Shown piece after piece: positions 20,533 to 31,899 of a DNA stretch of 64,000 bases; within the stretch, counting starts at the first letter, position 1, and every line of letters starts with the position of its first letter. This DNA comes from Torreya grandis (lineage: Eukaryota > Streptophyta > Pinopsida > Cupressales > Taxaceae). The position numbers were made by a program, and so were the translations under genes. The notes under the pieces are model-generated. The model searched no databases, had not been told where the DNA came from, and saw only the letters and a list, made by a program, of their open reading frames with translations. The stretch is taken from the NCBI GenBank assembly GCA_037957365.1, contig JARHVA010004089.1:1165001-1229000 (forward strand), given 5' to 3'.

Positions 20533-22960
20533 AATGGCCACTAAGGCACCTCTTCCCTCTCATCCCATAGATCAATTCTTAAAATTTTCTCATAAGTATG
20601 ATAATAAATGGACAAATTTGTAAAATTGCACATTAGCAAAAAATGTGGAAAACGATTTCATTTACAATGAAGATAACTACTAGTATTGTAATGAGGAATA
20701 TGATGATATATGTGATAGTGATAGTGAAGTAAAAATAGATACATATTCTTCTCTCAAACCTATCTCTTTTATTTCCTCTTCTAAAGAAAATAATTTTGAT
20801 AAATGGGAAAGATATATTTCACCTCATTCTCCTATGCACAATTCACCAAATGAACAAATTAGTCATGCACTTCCAAGTGAACCTCTTATTGGTGATAAGT
20901 TGCTTCTATGTGAACCTAATCTCTCTCTCTCTCTCTCTTTTACTACTTAAATGTTCAAATTACAACAATATAAATGCAATATAATCAAATTGCCAATACA
21001 TAGTTCAAATGATACATCTCATGTTCCTAACTCTACTTGGTCAAAAGAAGATCTAAATGATAAATCTCTTTCTATTACTTCTCATGAAAATAATGCATGT
21101 ATTCCATCCATGGATAACATAGATGCACATGATATTCCAATTTCAAATGATACTTTATTGCATATTAAAAAAGAATTAAATTCTTCTCTTACACCTCTCC
21201 CTAGTTACATTAGAAGCGATAATGAATATGATAGTGAACATGCAAATGAATATGAAAATGAGAGCGATTATGAACAATATTCCAATGATGAAAATGCATG
21301 GAATAATGATGATTATTATGCACATATTGAATAATAATATGCATCTCATATTTCTAACTCTTTTCTCACTCCTCTCAACCATAATGCACTTCCAAATGTT
21401 GCTTCTACTTTTATGTATGATTCTATTCCAAATAATGCACATGTTCATGCTAATATCACATCTTCTACTCAATTATAATATGATACACTAAAACATAAAG
21501 ATACCAATGAATCTCCCAAGCCACCCCTCACTACAATAGAACCCACTTCTCACTCTTCACCTAAAGAGAATGGTAACCCACATCCCTCTAGTAAGGTCTA
21601 AGTTACCATTACTCCCAAGGTTCAAGTGATCACACCCCATCATTATGATCCAATTCTTATATGTAGCATCCCCGTGGCTAAAATTAACAATCAAGTTCAA
21701 CAATTAAATGAACTAATTCAAGATGTTAATGTACCATCGTAAGATGTTATCTCTTTGATGCATGCAATTGGTGAATTACAACACTAAGTACATCTCCTTA
21801 CCTTGGAAAATAAGACCTATAAGTCTTGGATGGATGCCAATGATTTACATGGTAACCCTCTTCTAAAAACATTATAAAAGCTTTATTGCCTAAGCATTTC
21901 TAGATACCATCATTACCTCACTTCAATTGAACTAGAGATCCATTCGTACGCCTTTAGGCCTTTCAGAAGGCTTTGCCATCAAATGTGAGTCCTTTTATTC
22001 TATTCAAGTTATTCCAGTAGATATTAGTGGGGAAAGCATAGAATTGGTTCTTTCATCTACTCTGTATTGGCTTCTTACACACATATGATGACTTAGAGGA
22101 GGCATTTCTTAGACATTACATAGAAAACATGGGCCCTCATGTCACATATGAGAAACTTGTAACTTTACATCAAAATACTTCAAAGCCAATTAGTGATTAT
22201 ATCTTATGATTCAATAATCACATGTTAAGATTGATATACAAACCATCATATTTAGATATTTAGCATATATTTATTAAGGGGCTTTGCCAACCTCTCCTTG
22301 AACATCTATTATATCAAATAGAGTATTCTTTTAGGCACTTATGTTATATAGTTCTAGCTTTGGAAAAGAAATTGGAATTGATTGAGGTAGATTTAGTTGA
22401 TCAGAGTACTCTAGATTTCACAGCATTATCTACAATTCTTAACATCCACCATGTCCTAAACAAGATAGGATACCACAACCAAAAAAATAACTGGTTAAGA
22501 TTAGTGAGTTAGTCTCCAGAGTACAACCTATATTATGCACTACAAATAACAACATCAAGACACCATTACAGTTTAATTCAAAGTAGGATAGCCCATCTAG
22601 CATATTGTCAACACTTTTGGATAAGAGGTTGATCACATTACCTTTTACTCATCGATGAGATCCACATCTCCTATAGAAACAACCACATTGGCCCTTTTGC
22701 AACTATCATTGTATTCATGGACATAGAGATAATGATTTTTATGCACTTAGAGACTACATTAATAGATGTGTTGATAATGGCATCATATAATTCACATGAG
22801 GGGCATCAATATCTCCTCCACCATGGAACCATAGACCTCATTCATCCATGACTAAGTCATCCTATGATATTCCTTCATAGGAACCATTAGTCACTCATCA
22901 TGAGAGTAATGCAGGTTCTAGGATAGAGCCTCACAAGAGATCTCCTATTCCACCTATTCA
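20533..22960 (+). pseudogene. E3 gag relic
   Basis: Starts at ATG 20533 (MATKAPLPSHPIDQFLKF). A stop and then a +1 shift at a CT microsatellite (20921-20940) lead to the 127-codon frame 20951-21334, which is Ser/Asn/Asp-rich and acidic. Further on, in broken frames, comes a gag core (EEAFLRHYIENMGPHVTYEK near 22090-22155, then LHQNTSKPISDYI), and at about 22700-22770 a zinc-finger-like block CPFCNYHCIHGHRDNDFYAL. Order and motifs resemble gag of plant Gypsy elements of the Tat side. No protease follows. More than ten stops; a relic. Confidence 0.65.
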
Positions 22961-24150
22961 AAAGGTTTGAAAACCAATACAATGAGAGTAGCCTATATAT
23001 AGCACTATAGTTTGAGGATTACACAGTGCAGTTCCATACACATAACCAACAGAGTCACAAGCACCACAATAGAGTACTACTCAAAAGAAATATTTATTAC
23101 AGTTAGATTTTTTGGGTCATATCTAACATAGCAATCTGTTATGGCTAAGATTAAATGAACCCACATCATAGAGTACTACTCAAAAAAATATTCACTACGG
23201 CCATATTTTTTGGTTCCTATCTAACGTAGCAATCCACTATGGTTGACATTAAATGAGCCTACATTATAATTTTTAGTTCCAACTTGATCTATGGCTTAGT
23301 CATACACATCATAGTATAAGCCATAGGGTACATGATTATGGATAGATTATCCTTATTCACAACATATAGTTTTAGTTTCATGACCAATAAAGTTACATTT
23401 TCCAACCTCTCCATGTCTAGCTATAATTAGTACACAATAGATAGTATCAGATACAAAGCATATTCCTACATAGCATGAGCAATATGGGTGATTATTCATT
23501 TGGCCAACAACATTCAAATAGTGATATAGCATAGAGTGATACAACACACAATCATACAAGTTTTTAGTTCATAAGATTCACTTAGTAGGGTAATGGTGGA
23601 GCCAAAGGTCTAGCTAGTCTTTATATTTTTGAGCCACTCTCAGGGAAGTAATATGCACAGTGTGCTATCTTACATCCCCACATATTAACAACTAACATTC
23701 CTAATTCCCAATAAGTATCCATAGCCAAAACTAGCATATCAAAAATATAGACCTTACCAAATCCTATTTTACCAACATTAAACCAATTCAACTTATCCAA
23801 ATAATTTACCAATCTCAAACTAGCTCAATTCATCCCAAACATTTACCGATTACAAGAAAACCAACAATTTTTAGCTTACACATGATTACAAATCAATTCT
23901 AAACATCTCACCTAAACTTATCAACAAAATTCAAACCACATATCCCAAGTACCATTTTACCAAACATACACAACCTCAACATCAAACACTAGACCAACTA
24001 CTTCTAATCAACAAATTACACTAAATATAACAATATATTTCAAATCCCATAACATATTATGCATAAGTCAAATCCAAAAACTAGTATACATATATATATA
24101 ACCATGATTTCAAAACATATACATCAAATCAAGATACAATCAATCATGAA
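22961..24150. other. E3 internal stretch without recognised coding
   Basis: AT-rich with many stops on all frames. It contains a two-unit 99-bp tandem repeat at 23071-23268. Small minus frames (23353-23559, 23621-23818) show no family motif. Confidence 0.4.
23071..23268 (+). repeat. 99-bp tandem duplication
   Basis: AGAGTACTACTCAAAA starts both units (23071, 23170). They also share GATTTTTTGG/ATATTTTTTGG, TATCTAAC and the closing ATTAAATGA. Confidence 0.8.
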
Positions 24151-24499
24151 TGGGTATCATGCCCTCACTCTCATTCTCACTCTCTGCTTCGGTACTAATC
24201 CTGTAGTCCAGCCTCACACTCAATGTCCTTACACCTCCTTGAGCTCCTGAATGCCTCTTACAATGACTATCTCACTCTAGCAACTGACCATACTCCTCAT
24301 GCAAGTCTATATAACACCTCTATAAATCTATGTACTCATCCATAATCCACATACTCATTGTTCCATAATCAGGTGGAAGCATATTATGTCTATCTCACTT
24401 GGCCCTCAGCTCATCTCCCTCTCCCGTTACCTTAACATACATAGTTATAACTATAGTAGCTCTATCAAATAAATTAGCATAAATACCAACTATAATTGT

Positions 24500-25950
24500 C
24501 ACTCTCTCTTTCAAATCATCCTCCACAACCTCATCATGGACATGTCATGTGAACTCATAAAGTGTAGACATAATTATGGCCTCCCAAAACCCATCATCTC
24601 TACCTCTTACCCAAATCTGTGCTTCATCCTGAGCACCTTCCACTCCACCTACATGCAAAATTACAACACTACATTAGACATACATTTTTAAAACAAGCTA
24701 AAACATGTGCAAACTTGAACAACAAATCAAATATAATCAATGCTTACCTCCCATCATCTAGATCAGATTAGGGTCCTCATACTCTGGGTTATCCCCTCCA
24801 CCAACAAAATATAATGGAACCCATCGATGCCTCACCCACCATGTGGTATATGCCTCTGTGCATCCAACATCATCTACATCAAGAATATCTATATTTGCAT
24901 CTTGTGCATCTAAAGGTAACAGTGTTAACTTAGCCTCAATAAGCCTTCCATGAGCTCCTACCCTTACTGGTGCTCATGCACTCCTCAACCTCACGCATGT
25001 TGTTGGGGGCACATCCTATGGTAACCCCCAAACTATCTAGTCATGTGTTCATATTAATAGCACTCATACACTCCAACCCAAAGGTCATATAACCAACAAC
25101 TGACCCTCATGTACCACAACTGCACTCCATCTTTGGGCCACCCAAATAATCCTCTATAAGCCCTCCATATGATATCTTAAGCCATCATTCTATCTAAAAA
25201 TCATCTATAATGATCTATCTTAGGAGACCAGATAGCCAATGTACTCATCCACCACTCCTCATATTCCCTTAGCAATCCTATTAGTCGTATAGCCATTATA
25301 TGCTCATAAGTCCAACAATGCAATAAGGTAGCTACACTCACACCACCATTGAATGCCTCCTGGGTAAATTGGTAAATATTATTGTATAAGTGGGAAAGCA
25401 TAGTCTTACATCATGAGAACATATTACCATACACCTCTATACTACACATGATCTTATGCATCCTATAATAAATTGACACCCTACTCCCATCTATAGTAAC
25501 AAATGAGGCCAACAACATGGTCAACCACTTTCATAAGTGCAAAACACTCGATTTCATAATAACTAATAATAATAATATATTAATATCACTACATATTTTA
25601 TGTATACATGAGGGTACACCATCAAAATATAGTGATTCATGGTCAATAGCATCCACACCCATATCATCCTACAATGTCACCCAATGCCCACTAACTGATA
25701 GGTGTAGAATACAGTACACATCCTCCAGAATAATCATAATCTCCTTGGTAGGAATCCAAAAAGTACACATATATGCATGCCACCTCTCACATAAGGTGGT
25801 AATCATATACCTATCCCAATACACAAGGCCTAGGTCACACACATGACCCAACCCTGTTTTATCCATAAAAACCCTCTCATCAGCTGATAAAGGAAACAAT
25901 CATAGTGTCTCCATAACCTAACCTCTATGGAACTCTCTCATCTATACCTT
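24500..25950 (-). pseudogene. Plant mobile domain (PMD) relic, antisense in E3
   Basis: Minus-strand frame 25899-25669 reads LSADERVFMDKTGLGHV, then TTLCERWHAYMCTFWIPTKE, then ILEDVYCILHLSVSGHWV. This is the PMD core (family pattern L..RWRPETHTFH.P.GE..TLEDV...LGLPV.G). The later block at 25401-25201 reads GGVSVATLLHCWTYEHI, matching the PMD piece GG...LLQ.WAWEHI. A broken trace goes on to about 24800. PMD occurs in MAIN/MAIL1-type plant proteins and in transposons; its biochemical role is not settled. Here it is reversed relative to gag and LTRs and sits before the purine tract. Many stops; not functional now. Confidence 0.72.
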
Positions 25951-27388
25951 ACCCTAAAAAAATATTATAAAATAGCATATACATTAGTTAACCATGATAA
26001 ATCAATAACCAAGCAAAAACACAGCAACTAAATTAAGCAATAGCTCAAAAAATCTAGCCTCTAAGACAACAGCACTAGGTATAGGATAGCAATGTTGGAT
26101 AGGAGTGCTATAACCTAGATAGTAGCATTGGAGCCTAGATATTAGCAATGAAAGAGGGACATGATTATTTTAACTAGTTAAAAATTCATTAGGCTACTTA
26201 AAACACATTAAAAACATCAAAAATAAGCTTTTAAATAGGCAAAAATCACATGTTTCAACTACTTACCAGGGTAACCTCCCCCTAGCCTCCACCTAGGTTG
26301 TCAACTGCTCAAAGTAGGTCACGACACATGCTCATCTCCTCAGCATATATCCTACTCTAGAGATCCAATTCTTAACCTATTCAAATCATAAATGAATCAT
26401 GAATCAATCCAATTCTATTATATCAAACTTTGTCATTCAAAACAAAATATCATTTTTCCTATAACTTTAACCCTATAGCTCTATTTTACAAACCATTTTA
26501 TTCCATAGAATCATAAAAATGATACCTTCGACATCACATGAGCCTCATTATTATACTACATCATCTACCTATATCACATAGTAGATTATAGACTAGGACT
26601 AGATAGTAGATTATACGCATAGTGTAGAGCCTAGTGTTTTGATCTCCATTTTTGCACATGGGGAATAGCATGATAGGTCATATCACATGTGGTTATATAG
26701 ACTACTAGACTATACATATGCATCACTCACATATCAGATTTGGGGGCATGGCACAGATGTTCATATTCTTCATCATCTAGGATTATATAGATTGGAATGG
26801 TAAAGACATGCCATTATCTTTTTATACATTTACCAGAGTTTTAAATTACACCCAGTTGTACCCAGGATGTCACCAGATTGGATCGTATGATCATCTGCAG
26901 TGGTTGGTCCATAGCATTACCTAGACCTAGACTACACAAGTTTGTGTAGGATATAGAATAGACATTAGTTTTGGTACTCTAAGCATTTCTCAGTTCTAGT
27001 TCAGATATTCAAAGTGTGGGCATGACAAATTTTTATCTTTATAGTATATATATTCTATACATACATTCCAGATTATATGAGTTTATGTGGGACAAAGGGT
27101 AGACATTAGATTTGGACCTCTGAGCATTTGTCATTCCTATTAGATTTAGCACAGGGGGAAAGCATTGTCCTCCTCCATGTTTTATAGATTCCACTTCAAG
27201 ATTTAGTACAAGGGGCATCCATTTTAAGGATTCTTCCTTTCTCTAGGCACTATTTGGCTCTCCATCCACTTCCCTAGTTAGTAAGTGAGGTGGGCTCTTT
27301 TTCAACACACTTATCTCCATAAAGGTAGGCTCAAGTATGCAGTTTCTTTTATTTCTTTCTCTAGTAATTCATTTCATTGCACACTAGA
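25951..27388 (+). other. E3 3' untranslated stretch
   Basis: No coding seen. It contains a ~140-bp spaced direct repeat (26931-26992 and 27071-27133; shared AGTTT[GA]TGT, TAGACATTAG, TTTGG, AGCATTT). It lies upstream of the antisense PMD and so could have held its promoter. Confidence 0.4.
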
Positions 27389-27404
27389 TTAAAAGGGGGA
27401 CAAA
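27389..27404 (+). other. Polypurine tract of E3
   Basis: ATTAAAAGGGGGACAAA ends at the 3' LTR start TGTATACACC. Confidence 0.8.
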
Positions 27405-28630
27405 TGTATACACCCTAAATTGATTGAGAAACCACACATATCATGTCTTTTCATAGTCCTTTAATAAGAGACTCTAACTAGAAAATATGAGCTTTGTTTA
27501 CATTTAGCCATGTATTTAATTTTAGTCATTTTAGTCTTATTACATGCTCTAGACACCTTTTTGCCTATTCTCAGTCATCTTAAGCCTTTTAAAAAGTCAT
27601 TCCACCTCAGCCAGGTCAGGTTTTCTATCCTCTTTCTATCTCCATAGGTCTCAAGACTATAATATAGGAACGTTGGGGTTGGACAATAGCACTGGTGTCA
27701 CTACTATCTATTTCTAATGCTCTTGTCCAAATCCATTTTCACCTCCAATGGTGAGTTTCCTTCACTTAATAGGTCATAGCCCCTTTCTTAGCTTCATCCT
27801 TAAGTTTCCCAATGTTGACCAAATGCAAATAAAGCTCCCAAATTTTAAATAAAGAGTCTCATATATAAAGGACTACCCAAGGCATTTTATATCTAGCACT
27901 TACTACTTTGGCACATTAGACATAATAAAAATTAGTCAATAGTATAGATTAGCATTCTAAATCACACATAGACTTGCATGCTTGATCAAAGAAGGGCCTA
28001 GGTGAAATTCATTCTTACATCTACTATGCACATTGATTATGCACATTCCCTAAGGGAGAACTACATTTAATCTGAGACCCTAGCTTGAGGGTTGATGTAG
28101 GTAGTGATTAAGACATCAAGGGTTCTAGATCATGTGATCATTCTTCCCCTAACCCAGGTTCTCCCCCTTTTCTTTTGATGTATCTATTGTTTTCATGTGT
28201 GTAGATGAATACAAGGTTTTGGAGATTAAAATAGACCTACAGTGAACTCCGTTGACTTTCAACCTCTAAAATTTGGTACACAAGCTCACCTTGACCTGGA
28301 AAACAAAACCCAAAAATCTTATATCCTCAAGACAATATCAGTAGAGGTGGAATATAGCACTGGTGACACTATTGTCCACTTTCAATGCTCCTATCCAATC
28401 AAAAAATGAAGGCCAAATCTAGAGTTTAGATAGTATCTCAGTCTTGCATCTCAATTTTCAGCACTTGAATCATCTATTTTAGCCTATTTTTAAATAAGTT
28501 TATTTCTCTTCCTCGTGTAATTTAATGGATAAAAATATATATTTTAACCTATTAAACTAGATTTTTCACTTACTCCAGACCCTTTATTATTTAGGAACTA
28601 AACACTAGTTTTCTCAAAAATAATAAAACA
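27405..28630 (+). repeat. E3 3' LTR (1226 bp)
   Basis: TGTATACACC...ATAAAACA. TATA box CATATATAAAGG at about 27868-27879. Matches 14205-15020 plus 19477-19892. Confidence 0.9.
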
Positions 28631-28635
28631 ATAGT
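28631..28635. repeat. E3 target-site duplication, right
   Basis: ATAGT, same as 14200-14204. Confidence 0.85.
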
Positions 28636-30549
28636 CAATAAGGAAAGAATCATGAATAAATCCAGCAAGTTATTCCATGTAAGAATGCACTCTTTACATC
28701 CATCTGGTACACTAGCCCACCCTATGATGTAGAAAGAGAAAGTACAAGGCACATAAAATCCATCTTTGCAATAGAGGCAAAAGTATCAGAGTAATTAATA
28801 CCTTTGACTTGTGAGAAACCTTTTACTACAAGATGAGCCTTATACTCATAAATGCACAATTTAGCTGCATATTTGGTTTGGTATATTCATTTGCATCTAA
28901 CCAATTTTTTTCCCTTAGGAAGAGAGACCAAATCCCAAATATGATTCTTCATCAAGGAAGAATACATATATGTCATCACATCATCCCACTCTTGTATCCC
29001 ATGAGCCTATGAAAAACATTGTGCATCCCTAAAAAATGCTTGAAAAAAATTCCAAAGCCTATAGAATGTGTATGATGATGTCTATTGGGTTAAAGATCAC
29101 ATATGAAAGTGGCTACCTCAGAAAATATAGTATGATCCCACTTAGTCATAGTAGGAACATGATCCACATCTAAGTCTACATCTATAACATCCTTAGTGTC
29201 ATCATGAACTGGATCCTCAAATAAAGGATCATCAAGATGAAGTTAAGAATCATCAATGAATGGAATCAAATGAGAAGAAGAAGTCAAGGAAGAAGATGAA
29301 GGCTCATGAGAAGAGAAATGTTCATCAAAATGAACATGTGTTCGAAAACTAACATCATGAGAATCAAGATCTAAAATTTGATAAAATCTCACTTCTTCAC
29401 AACACCCTACAAATATCAAGGGTTTATTCTTCTTATCCAACGATTTCCATTTATTTTTTGGTAAAAAGTCCAAGCATGGCTCCCAAAAACTCAAAAAAAT
29501 GAGACATCAAGCTTAGTTCCAGAATAAGCCTCCTCTATAGTTAGATGCTCAAGTGCTATATGTGGTGTGTGATTTTGAATGTAGTTTACACAATTAAGTG
29601 TTTATGCCTAGTATATAGGAGGTAAATCCTGAGAATACATCATGCATTTATCCATCTCCTTTAAATTTTGATTCTTCCTTTTTGCTAAAGCATTTTATTA
29701 TAGAGTATAAGGAACATAATGTTGGTGAATAATTCCATGAGTTGCCAAAAACTCATAAAACTCTTTGTTGAAATACTTCTCAATGTGAATCTTCTTTAAG
29801 CATATAGAATATTGATTCTCAACCAAAGCCTTGAATACTTTGAAGTGTGAAAAAACTTCACTCATGTACTTGAGGAAATAAACTCAAGTATGCCTTGATA
29901 AATTATCAATAAATGTAAATGCATACTTATCTCCATTTAAAGGAGTAGAAAAAACCATAAGGTTACTATGCACAAGCTCAAATGGTGAAGAAACTCTCTT
30001 GGACATACCCTTAGGAAATAAATATTGGTTTTGTTTTCCTAATGCACAACTATGGCAAACCCCATTAAGACAAGAAACTATAGGAAGACCATCAACCATA
30101 CCATGAGTGCTCAACTCCTTCAAATATTGATAATTAAGATGTCCAAATCTCTCATGCCAAAGCTTACTCCCAAAATCAACATGAGAAACAAAACATGACC
30201 CCATAGAAGAAGTGTCTTCAAAACCCTCAAAGTGATATAGTCTAGAACTATGATCAACAAAACCTTGTGTAATAATTGAATGAGGCTCCAAAAAAAATTG
30301 AATTTTATCCCCTTATGGTGTGAAAGTCATTGTCTTACCCTGATTAGAATGACAAATTTAATAAATAGAAAGTAAATATAGTGCTCGATGTCAAGAACAT
30401 ATAGTGCATCTTTGATGTGACCACCAACAAGTTGTATGTCACCTTTTCCCTTAAAAAAATAAAGGAAGAATATCTGACCTCAATGTTAGAATTAGAATTC
30501 AAACCAAGAGATATAAAAGACTCCTTAGAAGAAGTCATGTGGTGAGAAG
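28636..30549 (-). pseudogene. E7 protease end, integrase and RT N-terminal half
   Basis: Minus strand, from right to left. The sequence after the protease active site (MTSSKESFIS, 30538-30509) continues in frame with the 62176 piece. Frame 30291-29884 holds the pre-integrase block KLWHERFGHLNYQYLKEL, a CHSCALGKQ zinc-type pair and the integrase start ELVHSNLMVFSTPLNGDKYAFTFID (first catalytic Asp reads Asn). Frame 29494-29243 holds KPLIFVGCCEEVRFYQILD and HVHFDE, the usual segment between integrase and RT. RT fingers follow to 28636 with stops (CKEC / GFIHDS near the E3 junction). Several stops and frame changes; the order is exactly Copia. Confidence 0.88.
30545..30549. repeat. E5 target-site duplication, left
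   Basis: AGAAG, repeated at 62176-62180. Confidence 0.9.
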
Positions 30550-31884
30550 TGATTTAACCTTTTAGGGCTTAACTATGTAAAACCTATGTTTAGATTAAAG
30601 GGCTAAGATATCTAAATCAGTCAAATAAATTAAAATAATTAAGCATTTATTTATTTTAATTTAGACCTTATTTGACTATATAAAAATAATAATAAATAGG
30701 TATAAATATAGACTTATCTAAAAAGTGACTGTCGTGGATGATTTAGGTTCTACAAACTAAATTCTAGATAGTTTTGTGTTGTAAATAGGATTTTAGTGTT
30801 CATCTACTCACTAAAGAGTAGCACCCCATATGGATAATATCACCTTGCTTGTGTGGTGTCCTCAATGTGGTGCTAATGTCCCCTTTATGGTATTTTTCCT
30901 ATTTTTTGGGAGCACCTGTGCCTATTTTTTTAAGTCCTATTTTTGTGTGCATGAAACTTATAGCTCTAAGTTATGCCTAAAAAACTTATTTTTTTGTGAA
31001 AACCCTAATCCTCCTTGTAATTATATAATGATAAATAATCATTTGTTTGTTAGTAGGATAGATTGGACATCTTCAACACCCTATTGGGAAGAGAGTTGCC
31101 TACATGCCAATACTCTAAAGAGGGATCAAGCCTGATGTAGTTCTCCCACATAGTACTTGATGCAAGTGCAAGTGAATGCTAGAATGAGAGTGGAATTGGA
31201 AGTTTTAAATGTGTTTGAGCTTTAATATATTTTAAATATATGTCTAGGGATGATGTAAATGGTATTATGCAGAAGTAGTGCAAAATAGGGATCAAATACC
31301 TTAATTTTGCTCAACTTTGTCTTTGGTTTGAGTAGCTTTTACATCTATTTCCCATCTAGTGAATATAGGTGAATTAGACTTGTATTTATATAGATTGTAG
31401 CTTGGGAAAATATAAAAATATTCTTAGGCCCACCTTAGGAGGGAACACATTTGAAAAAGTATCTATTGGAAAGAGTTAGGGATAAGGATAATAGCACCCA
31501 GTTGGGGACACTAACCCCAAGTGGTTGTTGTGTAGATAAAAAAATATTCTTAGGCCCACCTTAGGAAGGCACACATTTGAAAAAGTATTTGTTGGTAAGA
31601 GTTAGGGATAAGGATAGTAGTACCCAATTGGGGACACTAGTCCCATGTGGTTGTAGTGACCTAACTGTGGTGTTAATGTCTTATTGTCAAACTACTAAGC
31701 AAGTTGGGTTGGGATCTGAGAAGGTAGTTTTAGAACTATGTTTTAGTTGACTATAGGTGACTATGGTCTACTCAATGAATGAAAAAGTATGTCTGATGCT
31801 CTAGGATAAGTCTATGGCTAGCTTAGGGATGGGTTAACTCAAATGACACTCTTAGCATCTAATTACCACTTTTAGGTGATTACA
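30550..31884 (-). repeat. E5 3' LTR (1335 bp) with internal duplication
   Basis: Plus-strand ends TGATTTAACC...GGTGATTACA. Minus-strand TATA (CTATATAAATAC) at about 31382-31393. It is longer than the right LTR mainly because of the tandem unit at 31415-31666. Confidence 0.9.
31415..31666. repeat. 126-bp tandem duplication inside E5 3' LTR
   Basis: 31415-31540 repeats at 31541-31666 (AAAATATTCTTAGGCCCACC, ACACATTTGAAAAAGTAT, GTTGGGGACACTA in both). The right LTR has one unit (near 61835-61955). Confidence 0.88.
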
Positions 31885-31899
31885 TTTTCCCACCCTTTA
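31885..31899 (-). other. Polypurine tract of E5
   Basis: On the minus strand AAAGGGTGGGAAAA precedes the LTR start TGTAATCACC. Confidence 0.75.

Larger units (their letters stand above)
14205..28630 (+). mobile_element. E3: gag-only Gypsy-type element with antisense PMD
   Basis: LTRs of about 1.23 kb at 14205-19892 (split by E2) and 27405-28630, TSD ATAGT on both sides, primer site at 19893 and a purine tract at 27389. The internal 7.5 kb holds a gag relic on the plus strand and a plant mobile domain relic on the minus strand. I see no protease, RT or integrase, so it was non-autonomous (TR-GAG type). By eye the LTRs differ at well over one base in ten, much more than those of the inner E2, in line with E3 being older. 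Confidence 0.88.

Noticed and set aside
20921..20940. CT microsatellite in E3 gag
   Set aside because: Ordinary simple repeat; noted only because the gag frame shifts across it.
21176..21491. Overlapping frames on both strands (98 and 89 codons)
   Set aside because: Met/Ile-rich shadows of the AT-rich gag frame 20951-21334; no family motif.
30830..31135. 101-codon plus frame in the E5 LTR
   Set aside because: Inside an LTR, opposite to the element, and not kept open in the other LTR (61260 on).
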